Source: an uncultured Flavobacteriaceae bacterium (GTDB taxonomy: Bacteria; Bacteroidota; Bacteroidia; Flavobacteriales; Flavobacteriaceae). Taken from it: 64,000 nt of DNA. Of the stretch, positions 28,885 to 38,231 are shown one piece after another. The DNA is taken from contig CANLUS010000007.1 in the NCBI GenBank assembly GCA_947494325.1, positions 178,164-242,163 on the forward strand. The letters are read 5' to 3'. The position numbers and the translations under genes were made by a program. Each line of letters begins with the position of its first letter. Positions within the stretch are counted from its first letter, which is position 1. Below the pieces are notes generated by a model, which was given only the letters and a program-made list of their open reading frames with translations, searched no databases and was not told where the DNA came from.

Positions 28885-30825
28885 TTGAAGAATGTTCTGA
28901 CTTTAATGTCACTTTTTATGGTCGTTTTTTATGGTTTTTCTCAGAAAAATGAGATAGATAGTTTATCTCAGCTTTTAAAAATTGAAAAAAATAACCAGAA
29001 AAAAATAATACTAAATATTAATCTATTTGATAAAGTTTATCTCAAGATAAGAGAAAAAGATAGTGCCTTTAGATATTTAAAGACTGCTGAAAATCTCATT
29101 AATAATACTACGAGTGATTCGTTAAAAGTAATAATAGATGTTAATAAGACCCAGTACTATTTAAACAAAGATGTTTATGATAGTGTTTTCTTTTATGCCC
29201 AGAAGGTATTAGCTAAGAAGCAATTATTGCCGAGTACCAAGCTAGTTGGACTCTATAATAACATTGGGTTGGCTAGCTATTATAGATCAAACTATGCAGA
29301 AGCTTTAGAAGCGCATTTTAATTCATTGAGAGTTTGTGATTCTACAAAGAATGATCGACATAAGACTCAGGTTTTAAATAACATTGGAATTACGTTTATT
29401 AAACTAAAAGATTGGGATAAAGCAGAAATTTATATGAATAAATCTCTTGACTTGTGCAAACAATTTAATATTAAAAGAGGGATTATTTATACTCTGGGTA
29501 ACTTAGGACTCATATATAAAAATCAAGAGCGATATGACGAGGCAATCTCGAGTTACTTTGAATCTATTGAGCTTAGTAAAACCTTAAATAATTTAGAGGC
29601 AATTGTACGAAATTATCTCAATATTGGGGCCCTATATGAAGCCAAAAATGAATATAGTAATGCTTTAGAAACGTACGATAAAGGTCTTGCTAAAGTTGGA
29701 GAAATTAATAAAAGCCAGTTAGAAGCTGATTTGTTTTTGAGTAAGGCGAATATATACTCCAAACAAGGAAAATTCGTACTAGCGGATAAAAACTTTGCCC
29801 AGAGCTTAATGATTTCTAATGAAGAGAATCTAATAGAGGTCAAGGCCAATACACGATTAGGATTGGCAGATTCTTACGAATTAAGAGGGGATTTTAAAAG
29901 AGCCATTTCAGAGAGAAAGTTATATAGAACTTTGCAAGATAGCATTCTGAGTAAGGAGCACCTTTCGGATATAAAAGAATTAGAAATTAAATACCAAACT
30001 GAGAAAAAGGATAGCGAATTGGTACAACAGAGTCTAGTGTTGGAAAAGCAGAAATTAACTATAAAAAAAAGTGAATTCCGAAATAGATTGATGATCGCCG
30101 TTATTCTATTTCTCGTGATAATTGCAGGGTCGTTATTCTTTTCTTACTACCAAAGACAGCAGCGTAAAAATCAAGAAATCTTAACCTTGAAAAGAGAACA
30201 GCAGGTAAAAACGCTAGAGTTATTGATGGAAGGAGAAGAAAAAGAACGCTTGCGTATTGCCAAGGAACTACACGATGGTGTAAATGTAGATCTGTCGGCC
30301 ATAAAATACAAGCTTACTTCCTTGTTGGAGAAGAATAATGAAGTGATTAATGAGGCCGTGTCAATGATAGATAAATCATGCGAACAAGTACGCGCAATAT
30401 CACATAATTTAATTCCGCCCGCGTTGAATGATTTTAGCTTAATTGAAACACTAGAGGATTTCTGTACAACAGCTAATGGAATACATGACCCAGAAATTGT
30501 GTTCAATCATATTGGAGAAGCTATAAAAATATCAAAAAAGGCGGAAGTCAATATTTTTAGAATCGTCCAAGAAATAGTGAACAATAGTGTAAAACATGCT
30601 GAAGCTTCGGAAATTACGGTGCAAATAAGCCATAGAAGTCACACCTTGCAATTAACCGTAGAAGATAATGGAATTGGGTTTGATCGAAATAAGGTTAAAA
30701 GTAAAGGTATCGGTTTGCAAAATATTCAATCAAGGGTAGACTATTTAAATGCAAAATTGGACTTTGATTCGAGTGATAAAGGAACGTCTTACATCGTTGA
30801 TATCAATACAAAAGAATTAGTATGA
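28885..30825 (+). CDS. TPR-containing sensor histidine kinase (NarL/HisKA_3 type)
   Basis: The 646-residue kinase has a signal peptide, about six TPR repeats in the periplasm (about 90-350, with LGNLGLIYKNQERYDEAISS), one membrane helix (about 395-417, IAVILFLVIIAGSLFF), a HisKA_3 dimerisation helix with phospho-acceptor His463 in IAKELHDGVNVDLS, and an ATPase domain with NNSVKHAEAS, EDNGIGFDRN and KGIGLQNIQSRV. The start is a TTG at 28885 that gives a good signal peptide; the alternative ATG at 28906 removes the lysine. It overlaps the regulator gene by four bases (ATGA), so the two form a two-component pair. The signal is unknown. Confidence 0.9.
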   Translation: MKNVLTLMSLFMVVFYGFSQKNEIDSLSQLLKIEKNNQKKIILNINLFDKVYLKIREKDSAFRYLKTAENLINNTTSDSLKVIIDVNKTQYYLNKDVYDSVFFYAQKVLAKKQLLPSTKLVGLYNNIGLASYYRSNYAEALEAHFNSLRVCDSTKNDRHKTQVLNNIGITFIKLKDWDKAEIYMNKSLDLCKQFNIKRGIIYTLGNLGLIYKNQERYDEAISSYFESIELSKTLNNLEAIVRNYLNIGALYEAKNEYSNALETYDKGLAKVGEINKSQLEADLFLSKANIYSKQGKFVLADKNFAQSLMISNEENLIEVKANTRLGLADSYELRGDFKRAISERKLYRTLQDSILSKEHLSDIKELEIKYQTEKKDSELVQQSLVLEKQKLTIKKSEFRNRLMIAVILFLVIIAGSLFFSYYQRQQRKNQEILTLKREQQVKTLELLMEGEEKERLRIAKELHDGVNVDLSAIKYKLTSLLEKNNEVINEAVSMIDKSCEQVRAISHNLIPPALNDFSLIETLEDFCTTANGIHDPEIVFNHIGEAIKISKKAEVNIFRIVQEIVNNSVKHAEASEITVQISHRSHTLQLTVEDNGIGFDRNKVKSKGIGLQNIQSRVDYLNAKLDFDSSDKGTSYIVDINTKELV

Positions 30826-31460
30826 AGATAAAAATTGCCTTGACGGATGATCATCCGATGGTATTGAAAGGTATTCAATCAATGTTGGTTGACACTAAAG
30901 AAGTCATCTTTGTTGGAATATATAAAAATGCACAACAAACGCTTGAAAATATAGGAAAGGATGTTCCAGATATTTTGCTGTTAGATATTAATTTGCCAGA
31001 TATGAATGGGATTGATTTATGTAAAAAATTAAAGAAAGTAAATGAAGGCTTGAAAATTATAGCCATTTCTAATTTCGATGAAATTTCCTTTGTAAAAAGA
31101 ATGCTAAATAGTGGTGCAAGTGGATACCTACTAAAGAATACGGATAAATTAGAATTATTGGAAGCTTTTAAGATCGTTTTATCTGGAGAGCACTATTTAC
31201 AAAAGGATATCCAGAAAAAATTAATGAATCAAACACTAGGTAAAAAGGCTCGAAATTCCTTATTTACAAAGTTAACCCGAAGAGAAGAAGAAGTATTATT
31301 GGCAATTTCAGAAGAATTGACAACACAAGAAATTTCTGAAAAATTATTTATAAGTCCGAAGACTGTAGAAACACATCGCATGAATATTATGAGTAAACTT
31401 GGTGCAAAAAACAGTGTCGGAATTATAAAAAATGCCATAGAAAAAGGCTTGTTAAATTAA
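30822..31460 (+). CDS. LuxR/NarL-family response regulator
   Basis: The 212-residue regulator has a receiver domain with phospho-acceptor Asp55 in LLLDINLPDMNG and acidic DDHP at the N terminus, then a LuxR-type DNA-binding domain (about 145-210) with LTRREEEVLLAISEELTTQ and ISPKTVETHRMNIMSKL. It is translationally coupled to the TPR kinase through a four-base overlap. Its target genes cannot be told; neighbours with lipoprotein and LRR genes are candidates. Confidence 0.93.
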   Translation: MKIKIALTDDHPMVLKGIQSMLVDTKEVIFVGIYKNAQQTLENIGKDVPDILLLDINLPDMNGIDLCKKLKKVNEGLKIIAISNFDEISFVKRMLNSGASGYLLKNTDKLELLEAFKIVLSGEHYLQKDIQKKLMNQTLGKKARNSLFTKLTRREEEVLLAISEELTTQEISEKLFISPKTVETHRMNIMSKLGAKNSVGIIKNAIEKGLLN

Positions 31461-31468
31461 CAAGCCTT
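31444..31468. terminator. Hairpin across the 3' end of the response regulator gene
   Basis: AAGGCTTGTTAA (31444-31455) pairs with TTAACAAGCCTT (31457-31468). It covers the stop codon of the response regulator and lies between convergent genes, so it may stop both transcripts, though the T-run is weak. Confidence 0.55.
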
Positions 31469-31494
31469 AAAATTCTCTGTAGAAAGGATTATTC

Positions 31495-33132
31495 TTAAGA
31501 TACCAGCATCGTTACTGGATTTTCAATATATCCCTTTAATGTTTGTAAAAATTGTGCACCAGTTGCACCATCAACAGTTCTATGGTCACAGGCCATGGTC
31601 AATTTCATCGTATTTCCAACTACAATTTGCCCTTCTTTTACGATCGGCTTTTGAACAATCGCTCCAACGGATAAAATTGCTGAATTTGGTTGATTGATAA
31701 TCGAGGTAAAATCAGTAATACCAAACATTCCCAAATTAGAAATAGTAAAAGTACTACCTTCCATTTCTTGTGGTGTTAGTTTCTTATTGCGAGCTTTACC
31801 CGCATACTCTTTCACTTGAGCCCCAATCTGCGGCAACGTTTGTTCATTGGCAAAACGCACCACCGGTACTAGTAAACCATCTTCAACGGCTACGGCAACT
31901 CCAATATGTACATGATGATTCTTTTTAATTCTATCATCAAACCATTGCGAATTCACTTGAGGGTGTTGTTTAAGGGCCAATGCTGTTGCTTTTACTACAA
32001 TGTCATTAAATGAAATTTTTGTATCAGGTATTGAGTTAAATTGTTTTCGAAAAGCAATCGCGTTATCCATATTGAACTCCACATTCAAATAATAATGCGG
32101 TGCAGTAAATTTAGATTCTCCTAAACGACGCGCAATAACCTTACGCATTTGTGAGTTTGGCGTTTCTTCAGAACTCTCTTGTCCAGATGGTACAAATGGC
32201 ATCGCTGCATTCCCAGCAGCGCTCGGTGTGAAATTCTCTATATCACTTTTTACAATTCGACCATTCTCTCCAGTTCCTTGTACTTGAGCTAAGTTAATAC
32301 CTTTTTCTTGGGCTATTTTTTTTGCTAAAGGAGAGGCAAAAATTCTACCGCCATCACTGGTTTTGCTAGGTGCACTAGGGGCAGCAACAACATTTGTTGT
32401 TTTCTTTTCTATCTTTTCCTCCGTTTTGTTTGGTTCTTGTTTTTCGGTAGATGTAGCTGCGGCTTTAGAAAAGCCTCCTTTTTTTATTTCTTCAATAACT
32501 CCGGATACATCTGTTCCTTTAGTTCCTATAACTGCAAGTACACTATCCACCATCGCAGATTCTCCTTCATTGATTCCAATGTATAATAAACTTCCTTCAT
32601 AGAAAGATTCAAATTCCATTGTAGCTTTGTCGGTCTCAATCTCCGCTAAAATATCACCTTCGCTGACATTATCTCCAACTTTTTTTAGCCAAGTGGCTAC
32701 AGTACCTTCCGTCATGGTGTCACTTAAGCGTGGCATTGTAATAATTTCAACACCTTCTGGTAAGTTCGAAGAATTTGTGCCTTCTTGTATTGCCGATTCC
32801 TCTTTCGGGTTAGCTGATTCTTCTTTCGCTATTTTTGCCTCTGCAGCTGTAGCCTCTGTAGAAGCATCTTCTATTAGTTTAGAAACATCTTCGCCTTTAT
32901 CGCCGATAACGGCAAGTAATGAATCAACTTTAGCAGATTGACCTTCTTGAATACCAATATGTAGTAAAACGCCTTCATGAAAAGATTCGAATTCCATTAC
33001 GGCTTTGTCAGTTTCAATTTCGGCTAAAATATCACCTTCTTCGATGGTATCTCCTACATTTTTTAACCACTTAGCAACAACACCTTCTTCCATAGTGTCA
33101 CTAAGCCTCGGCATGTTAATTATTTCTGCCAT
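31495..33132 (-). CDS. pdhC: Pyruvate dehydrogenase complex E2, dihydrolipoamide acetyltransferase
   Basis: The 545-residue E2 has two lipoyl domains in tandem, with lipoylated Lys43 in EIETDKAVMEF and Lys169 in EIETDKATMEF, then alanine/glutamate-rich linkers, an E3-binding domain (about 265-300, ASPLAKKIAQEKGIN), and the catalytic acetyltransferase core ending in DHRTVDGATG with His517 and Asp521. It passes acetyl from E1 to CoA. It lies 70 bases after pdhA on the same strand. E1-beta (pdhB) and E3 are not adjacent, the usual flavobacterial arrangement. 2-oxoglutarate or branched-chain complexes are unlikely because of the E1-alpha neighbour. Confidence 0.95.
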   Translation of the reverse strand: MAEIINMPRLSDTMEEGVVAKWLKNVGDTIEEGDILAEIETDKAVMEFESFHEGVLLHIGIQEGQSAKVDSLLAVIGDKGEDVSKLIEDASTEATAAEAKIAKEESANPKEESAIQEGTNSSNLPEGVEIITMPRLSDTMTEGTVATWLKKVGDNVSEGDILAEIETDKATMEFESFYEGSLLYIGINEGESAMVDSVLAVIGTKGTDVSGVIEEIKKGGFSKAAATSTEKQEPNKTEEKIEKKTTNVVAAPSAPSKTSDGGRIFASPLAKKIAQEKGINLAQVQGTGENGRIVKSDIENFTPSAAGNAAMPFVPSGQESSEETPNSQMRKVIARRLGESKFTAPHYYLNVEFNMDNAIAFRKQFNSIPDTKISFNDIVVKATALALKQHPQVNSQWFDDRIKKNHHVHIGVAVAVEDGLLVPVVRFANEQTLPQIGAQVKEYAGKARNKKLTPQEMEGSTFTISNLGMFGITDFTSIINQPNSAILSVGAIVQKPIVKEGQIVVGNTMKLTMACDHRTVDGATGAQFLQTLKGYIENPVTMLVS

Positions 33133-33202
33133 AAAGTTTTATTTTTTAAAATTCTATAAACTCAAAAACAAGATTGACAGTTGTTTATTGAGATTTGTTA
33201 TT

Positions 33203-34201
33203 TTATAATCTGTGTTTTAAGAACGGATAATCTTCTTGCTCATATACTACATCATATAACTGCTGTTTGTCAGGAAATGGAGATTCTTCAGCGAATTTCT
33301 CACACTCAGCGACTAGGGCTTTTACTTCCTTATTTGTCGCCTCTATTTCAGCATCAGTCGCATATTTCTTTTCTTTAATGACATCTAAAACTTGTGTAAT
33401 AGGATCAATTTTTTTGTATTCTGCAACTTCATCTTTTGTTCTATAATGCTGTGCATCACTCATCGAATGTCCTCTATAACGATACGTTTTCATTTCTAGA
33501 AACGTCGGTCCATTTCCTTTGCGGGCATGTTCGATTGCTTCATACATCGCTTCGGCAACTTTTACTGGATTCATTCCATCAACTGCTCTAGAAGGCATTT
33601 CATAACCTAATCCTAATTTCCATATGTCTTCATGATTTGCTGTACGTTCAACCGAAGTTCCCATAGCATATCCGTTGTTTTCAACTACAAATACAACAGG
33701 TAATTTCCATAGCATCGCCATGTTAAATGTTTCATGTAAAGAACCTTGACGTGCGGCACCATCACCAAAGTAGGTCAGCGTTACGGCATCTTTGTCGTGG
33801 TATTTATCACCAAAAGCAATACCGGCTCCTAATGGTATTTGGCCTCCAACAATACCGTGACCACCGTAAAAACGATGTTCTTTAGAAAATATATGCATCG
33901 AACCACCCATACCTTTTGAAGTACCAGTTACTTTTCCATATAACTCTGCCATGACACGTTTCGGGTCAACACCCATGCCTATTGGTTGGACATGATTACG
34001 ATATGCCGTAATCATTTTATCTTTGGTAAGATCCATCGCGTGGAGCGAACCAGCTAATACAGCCTCTTGGCCATTATATAAATGTAAAAAACCTCGTACT
34101 TTCTGTTGGATATAAACTGCGGCTAGTTTGTCTTCAAACTTACGCCAAAATAGCATGTCTTTATACCAGTTTAAATAGGTTTCTTTAGTTATTTTTTTCA
34201 T
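33203..34201 (-). CDS. pdhA: Pyruvate dehydrogenase E1 component, alpha subunit
   Basis: The 332-residue subunit holds the thiamine diphosphate motif, from GDGAARQGSLHE to VVFVVENNGYAMG, and the YRYRGHSMSDAQHYRTKDE loop that carries the regulatory serines of the eukaryotic enzyme. It decarboxylates pyruvate together with E1-beta. It begins a transcript with pdhC and has a candidate -7 element 23 bases upstream. The beta-subunit gene is not in the window, which is typical for related bacteria. Confidence 0.96.
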   Translation of the reverse strand: MKKITKETYLNWYKDMLFWRKFEDKLAAVYIQQKVRGFLHLYNGQEAVLAGSLHAMDLTKDKMITAYRNHVQPIGMGVDPKRVMAELYGKVTGTSKGMGGSMHIFSKEHRFYGGHGIVGGQIPLGAGIAFGDKYHDKDAVTLTYFGDGAARQGSLHETFNMAMLWKLPVVFVVENNGYAMGTSVERTANHEDIWKLGLGYEMPSRAVDGMNPVKVAEAMYEAIEHARKGNGPTFLEMKTYRYRGHSMSDAQHYRTKDEVAEYKKIDPITQVLDVIKEKKYATDAEIEATNKEVKALVAECEKFAEESPFPDKQQLYDVVYEQEDYPFLKHRL

Positions 34202-34223
34202 AGTAGAAATATGTAAATATATA

Positions 34224-34231
34224 CAAACGTA
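34224..34231 (-). promoter_or_regulatory. -7 element of pdhA-pdhC
   Basis: On the minus strand the sequence is TACGTTTG, a TAnnTTTG match 22 bases before the pdhA start. A second match, TATTTTTG (34236-34243), is just upstream. The rest of the 34202-34437 gap shows no gene. Confidence 0.45.
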
Positions 34232-34437
34232 ATTACAAAAATACTATTTTAGAAATAGCTAGAAAAGAAACATGGCAATTTATTTATATATCGTTGTAGT
34301 GTTATTTAAAACGACTATTTCACAATAAAATTAAATTCCCAATTAGTGGCTATAATTCAATTGTTTCGTTGAAAAATTGTTGCTATTTATCGATCAAAAA
34401 TTGATAAGGCCAAGGTTAAAATCGCCTGTTAAAACTA

Positions 34438-37287
34438 TTAAGCTTCAATATAGTCCTCAATAGGATTACAAGAACAGACTAAATGACGATCTCCATAAGC
34501 ATCATCCACACGTCTAACTGGAGGCCAGAATTTATTTTCACGAACATAGGCTAAAGGAAAGGCAGCTTCTTGTCTTGTATAACTATACGCCCAATTATCA
34601 GCAGTAATCATCTCCTGTGTATGTGGGGCATTTTTTAAGACAGAATCTTGACCTTCTTCATAAGCTTCTATTTCTTCTTTAATCTGAATTAAGGCATCAC
34701 AAAAACGATCAAGTTCTTCCTTGTTTTCACTTTCCGTTGGCTCAATCATCAAAGTGCCAGCAACAGGGAAAGATAGTGTAGGAGCGTGGAAGCCATAATC
34801 CATTAAACGTTTTGCAATATCAGTAACTTCAATACCTTTTGCTTTAAATTCTCTAAAATCAACGATCATTTCATGTGCTGCAAAACCCATTTCTCCAGTA
34901 TACAAAATTTTATAGTGTTTTTCTAATTTGGTTTTGATATAATTAGCATTTAAAATGGCATATATGGTGGCATCGGTAAGTCCTTTGCTTCCTAACATTT
35001 TGATGTATGAGTAGGAAATTAAATCAACCATAGCAGATCCCCATGGAGCCGCTGAAATTGCAGAAATTGCATTCTTACCTCCTGTTTTAATAATTGGATT
35101 AGTTGGTAAAAATTCTGCCAAATGTTCTACAACACAAATAGGACCAACACCTGGTCCGCCACCACCATGCGGAATGGCAAATGTTTTGTGTAAATTTAAA
35201 TGACATACATCAGCTCCTATTGTTGCAGGATTTGTCAAGCCAACTTGTGCATTCATATTTGCGCCGTCCATATATACTTGTCCGCCATTGTCATGGATAA
35301 TTTTTGTGATATCCTGAATGGCACTTTCGAAAACACCATGTGTTGAAGGATACGTAACCATAAGGGCAGCTAGGTTATCTTTATGTAATTCGGCTTTTTC
35401 TCTTAGATCATCTACATCGATATTTCCATTTTCTGACGTTTTCGTCACTACTACCTTCATACCGGCCATTACAGCTGAAGCTGGATTTGTACCATGAGCT
35501 GATGCTGGAATTAAACATATATTTCTATGAGCTTCATCTCTCGATCTATGATAGGCTCTAATAACCATGAGGCCTGCATATTCCCCCTGAGCACCTGAAT
35601 TAGGCTGTAAAGACGTCGCATAAAAACCAGTGATAGTATTTAAAGATGCTTCTAAACCTTTGAGCATTTCTTGATAGCCTTGCGCTTGATCCAATGGTAT
35701 AAAAGGATGAAGATTATTCCATTGACTTGAACTCAAGGGTAACATCTCAGAAGCCGCATTTAGTTTCATGGTACATGAGCCTAGAGAAATCATACTATCA
35801 GTCAAAGAAATATCTTTACGTTCAAGCCTCTTAATATAGCGCATCATTTCAGTTTCTGAATGATAGGTATCAAAAACTTCATTGATCATAAACTCAGAAT
35901 TTCGTTGTAAGTTGCTAGGTATCAAAGATGTTGTTGTATTTGAAACAACTTTAAATGCATCAATATTTTCCGCGGCTGCAAACAACTCAACAAGTTCATT
36001 TACATCATCTAATGATGAAGTTTCATTGAGTGAAATACCTACTGTAGTAGCATCAATATAAAGGAGGTTAATTTCTTTTTCTAATGCTACTTTTTTAATA
36101 GCGTCTGCCGAAGATACTTGAACTTGAAGCGTGTCAAAAGCGGCAGTATTCACTTGACCTAATCCTAATTTTGTAAAAGCCTCATTCAAGGTTGCGGCCA
36201 GCGTATGAATTTTGTTTGCAATATATTTTAATCCATCAGCTCCGTGGTAGACACCATACATTCCGGCCATAACAGCCAACAATACTTGTGCGGTACATAT
36301 ATTTGATGTTGCTTTTTCTCTTTTGATATGTTGTTCACGTGTCTGAAGTGCCATGCGCAAAGCTCGATTTCCATTGGCATCAATAGTAACACCAATAATA
36401 CGTCCTGGAATTGAACGTTTATAGGCCTCTTTCGTTGCAAAATAACCTGCATGAGGACCTCCATACCCTAAGGGGATACCAAATCTTTGAGACGTTCCAA
36501 CCGCAACATCAGCGCCCATTTCACCAGGCGATTTTAAGATGGCTAAACTCAATAAATCTGCCGCAACAACCACTTTCGAATCATTGGCATGTGCTGCACT
36601 AATAAAGTTGGTGTAGTCATATACTTGGCCATGTTTTGCCGGATATTGTACTATGGCACCAAAAACATTCGATGTAAATTCAAAAGTTTCATGATTACCG
36701 AATACGAGTTCAATTCCAATTGGTTTTGAACGTGTTTTTAATATAGAAATAGTTTGAGGGAGTACTTCATCTGAAACGAAAAACAGATTGGCACCTTCTT
36801 TCTTTTGTCCTCGCGAACGATTGCTAAAAAGTAATGCCATTGCTTCTGCGGCAGCCGTGCCTTCATCAAGGAGTGAAGAATTGGCGAGCTCCATACCTGT
36901 CAATTCAGCAACCATAGTTTGATAATTTAATAGGGCTTCAGCTCTTCCTTGAGAAATCTCTGCCTGGTATGGTGTATAAGAAGTATACCAACTAGGGTTT
37001 TCAAAAATATTTCTTTGAATAACAGCAGGTAAAATTGTAGGATGGTATCCTAACCCAATATATGATTTGTACTGTTTATTTTTAGCCGCTAAGCTTTGGA
37101 TATGTGTACTAAATTCAAATTCACTCATAGGTGCTGGTAAATCGAGTGCTTTTTCAAGTTGAATGTGAGATGGTATTGTATTATGTATGAGTTGCTCTAT
37201 AGAATCTACTCCTATGGTAGCCAACATTTTAGTGATTTCGTTTTCTCTTGGACCTAAGTGTCTTAACGCAAAAGAATCTGTTTTCAT
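34438..37287 (-). CDS. gcvP: Glycine dehydrogenase (decarboxylating), glycine cleavage P protein
   Basis: The 949-residue single-chain P protein contains both homologous halves. The PLP lysine is Lys701 in LNLHKTFAIPHGGGGPG; the glycine-rich loop that follows is diagnostic. The protein decarboxylates glycine and passes the aminomethyl group to lipoylated GcvH. Other gcv genes are not adjacent. There is no glycine riboswitch I can see in the short leader, and a -7 element lies 43 bases upstream. Confidence 0.98.
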   Translation of the reverse strand: MKTDSFALRHLGPRENEITKMLATIGVDSIEQLIHNTIPSHIQLEKALDLPAPMSEFEFSTHIQSLAAKNKQYKSYIGLGYHPTILPAVIQRNIFENPSWYTSYTPYQAEISQGRAEALLNYQTMVAELTGMELANSSLLDEGTAAAEAMALLFSNRSRGQKKEGANLFFVSDEVLPQTISILKTRSKPIGIELVFGNHETFEFTSNVFGAIVQYPAKHGQVYDYTNFISAAHANDSKVVVAADLLSLAILKSPGEMGADVAVGTSQRFGIPLGYGGPHAGYFATKEAYKRSIPGRIIGVTIDANGNRALRMALQTREQHIKREKATSNICTAQVLLAVMAGMYGVYHGADGLKYIANKIHTLAATLNEAFTKLGLGQVNTAAFDTLQVQVSSADAIKKVALEKEINLLYIDATTVGISLNETSSLDDVNELVELFAAAENIDAFKVVSNTTTSLIPSNLQRNSEFMINEVFDTYHSETEMMRYIKRLERKDISLTDSMISLGSCTMKLNAASEMLPLSSSQWNNLHPFIPLDQAQGYQEMLKGLEASLNTITGFYATSLQPNSGAQGEYAGLMVIRAYHRSRDEAHRNICLIPASAHGTNPASAVMAGMKVVVTKTSENGNIDVDDLREKAELHKDNLAALMVTYPSTHGVFESAIQDITKIIHDNGGQVYMDGANMNAQVGLTNPATIGADVCHLNLHKTFAIPHGGGGPGVGPICVVEHLAEFLPTNPIIKTGGKNAISAISAAPWGSAMVDLISYSYIKMLGSKGLTDATIYAILNANYIKTKLEKHYKILYTGEMGFAAHEMIVDFREFKAKGIEVTDIAKRLMDYGFHAPTLSFPVAGTLMIEPTESENKEELDRFCDALIQIKEEIEAYEEGQDSVLKNAPHTQEMITADNWAYSYTRQEAAFPLAYVRENKFWPPVRRVDDAYGDRHLVCSCNPIEDYIEA

Positions 37288-37329
37288 CGTATGAATTTAA
37301 ATGATTTGAATGGGATGAATTATTGCTGT

Positions 37330-37337
37330 CAAAAATA
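37330..37337 (-). promoter_or_regulatory. -7 element of gcvP
   Basis: On the minus strand TATTTTTG fits TAnnTTTG and leaves a 40-base leader for gcvP. No -33 TTG is clear. Confidence 0.45.
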
Positions 37338-37400
37338 ACTAAAAACTACTTATTACGACGCGTAGAATACTGATTATTTTTCGGCCAAATTTGTTTTAGT

Positions 37401-37408
37401 TATTTTTG
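37401..37408 (+). promoter_or_regulatory. -7 element of the UbiA-like gene, apparently leaderless
   Basis: TATTTTTG ends four bases before the ATG at 37413, so the mRNA would begin at or near the start codon. No -33 TTG is evident. Confidence 0.4.
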
Positions 37409-37412
37409 TTTC

Positions 37413-38231
37413 ATGCGATCTATGTTAAGGCTTTTTGATTTTTATATTTTTGCAAATATTCATGTGGCTTTGGCAACATTTTCATTAACGAAAATTAGTT
37501 TGTTATTCGTTGGTAATGATCATAATGAAGTGCCTCTTTTCGTTCTTTTTTCCACTATCGTCGCCTATAATTTCATTCGATTATATCGAAAAACGGCTAT
37601 AAAATCTTGGTTTTCGAATTGGATTGACAATCATAAAATTGCAATCATTGTACTCTCGTGTATTTCTCTAGTAGCCATATGTTATTTGGCGGTTGGGTTT
37701 CAAAAGAATGCGATCTTAAGTTTGTTACCTTTTTTTATAATGACCTTCTTTTATTCGGTTCCAATGGGGCGCTTGTTTTCTTTAAATATATCTTTAAGGA
37801 TGGTATCCGGAATTAAAATCTTTATTATCGGATTTTGTTGGTCGGGCGTAACGGTCATTTTTCCATTGTTGAATTATGATATCCCCATTAACCAAGATGT
37901 TCTGATCATTTTTATTCAACGATTTTTATTTGTAGTTGCAATTACAATTCCTTTTGATATACGCGACCTGTCACATGATCCTAATAACTTGAAAACAATA
38001 CCTCAATTAATTGGGGTCGAACAGTCTAAGAAAGTGGGTCTTTTTTTACTTATGATTTTTCTTGGTTTGGAATTTCTTGCTAGTGAATTCAATCAAATGA
38101 GAATAACATTCGTAATTACACTTATTTCTTTGTTTTTGTTAATTCGTTCAACAACAAATCAAAGCAAATACTACAGTGCATTTTTCGTAGAGAGTATCCC
38201 AATTGCATGGTTACTTTTGGTACTAATTTAA
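37413..38231 (+). CDS. Polytopic membrane protein, degenerate UbiA-prenyltransferase-like
   Basis: The 272-residue protein has about eight membrane helices. In its second half FDIRDLSHDPNNLKTIPQLIG fits the second aspartate motif of UbiA prenyltransferases (DxxxD then T.P..lG). The first motif, normally NDxxDxxxD, reads YNFIRLYRK (about 49-57) and keeps only the asparagine and lacks the aspartates, so catalysis in the usual way is doubtful. UbiA enzymes attach prenyl chains to aromatic acceptors in quinone, heme or lipid synthesis. The gene is divergent from gcvP and its last nine bases overlap the convergent cytochrome/FG-GAP gene. Confidence 0.6.
   Translation: MRSMLRLFDFYIFANIHVALATFSLTKISLLFVGNDHNEVPLFVLFSTIVAYNFIRLYRKTAIKSWFSNWIDNHKIAIIVLSCISLVAICYLAVGFQKNAILSLLPFFIMTFFYSVPMGRLFSLNISLRMVSGIKIFIIGFCWSGVTVIFPLLNYDIPINQDVLIIFIQRFLFVVAITIPFDIRDLSHDPNNLKTIPQLIGVEQSKKVGLFLLMIFLGLEFLASEFNQMRITFVITLISLFLLIRSTTNQSKYYSAFFVESIPIAWLLLVLI

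Noticed and set aside
34224..34231. AACGTT-type operator at the pdhA promoter
   Set aside because: The sequence has CAAACGTA but no palindromic partner half.
36411..36602. Plus-strand ORF within gcvP
   Set aside because: It is a shadow frame of a strongly conserved gene.
37288..37412. Glycine riboswitch in front of gcvP
   Set aside because: The leader is too short and I see no paired aptamer structure.
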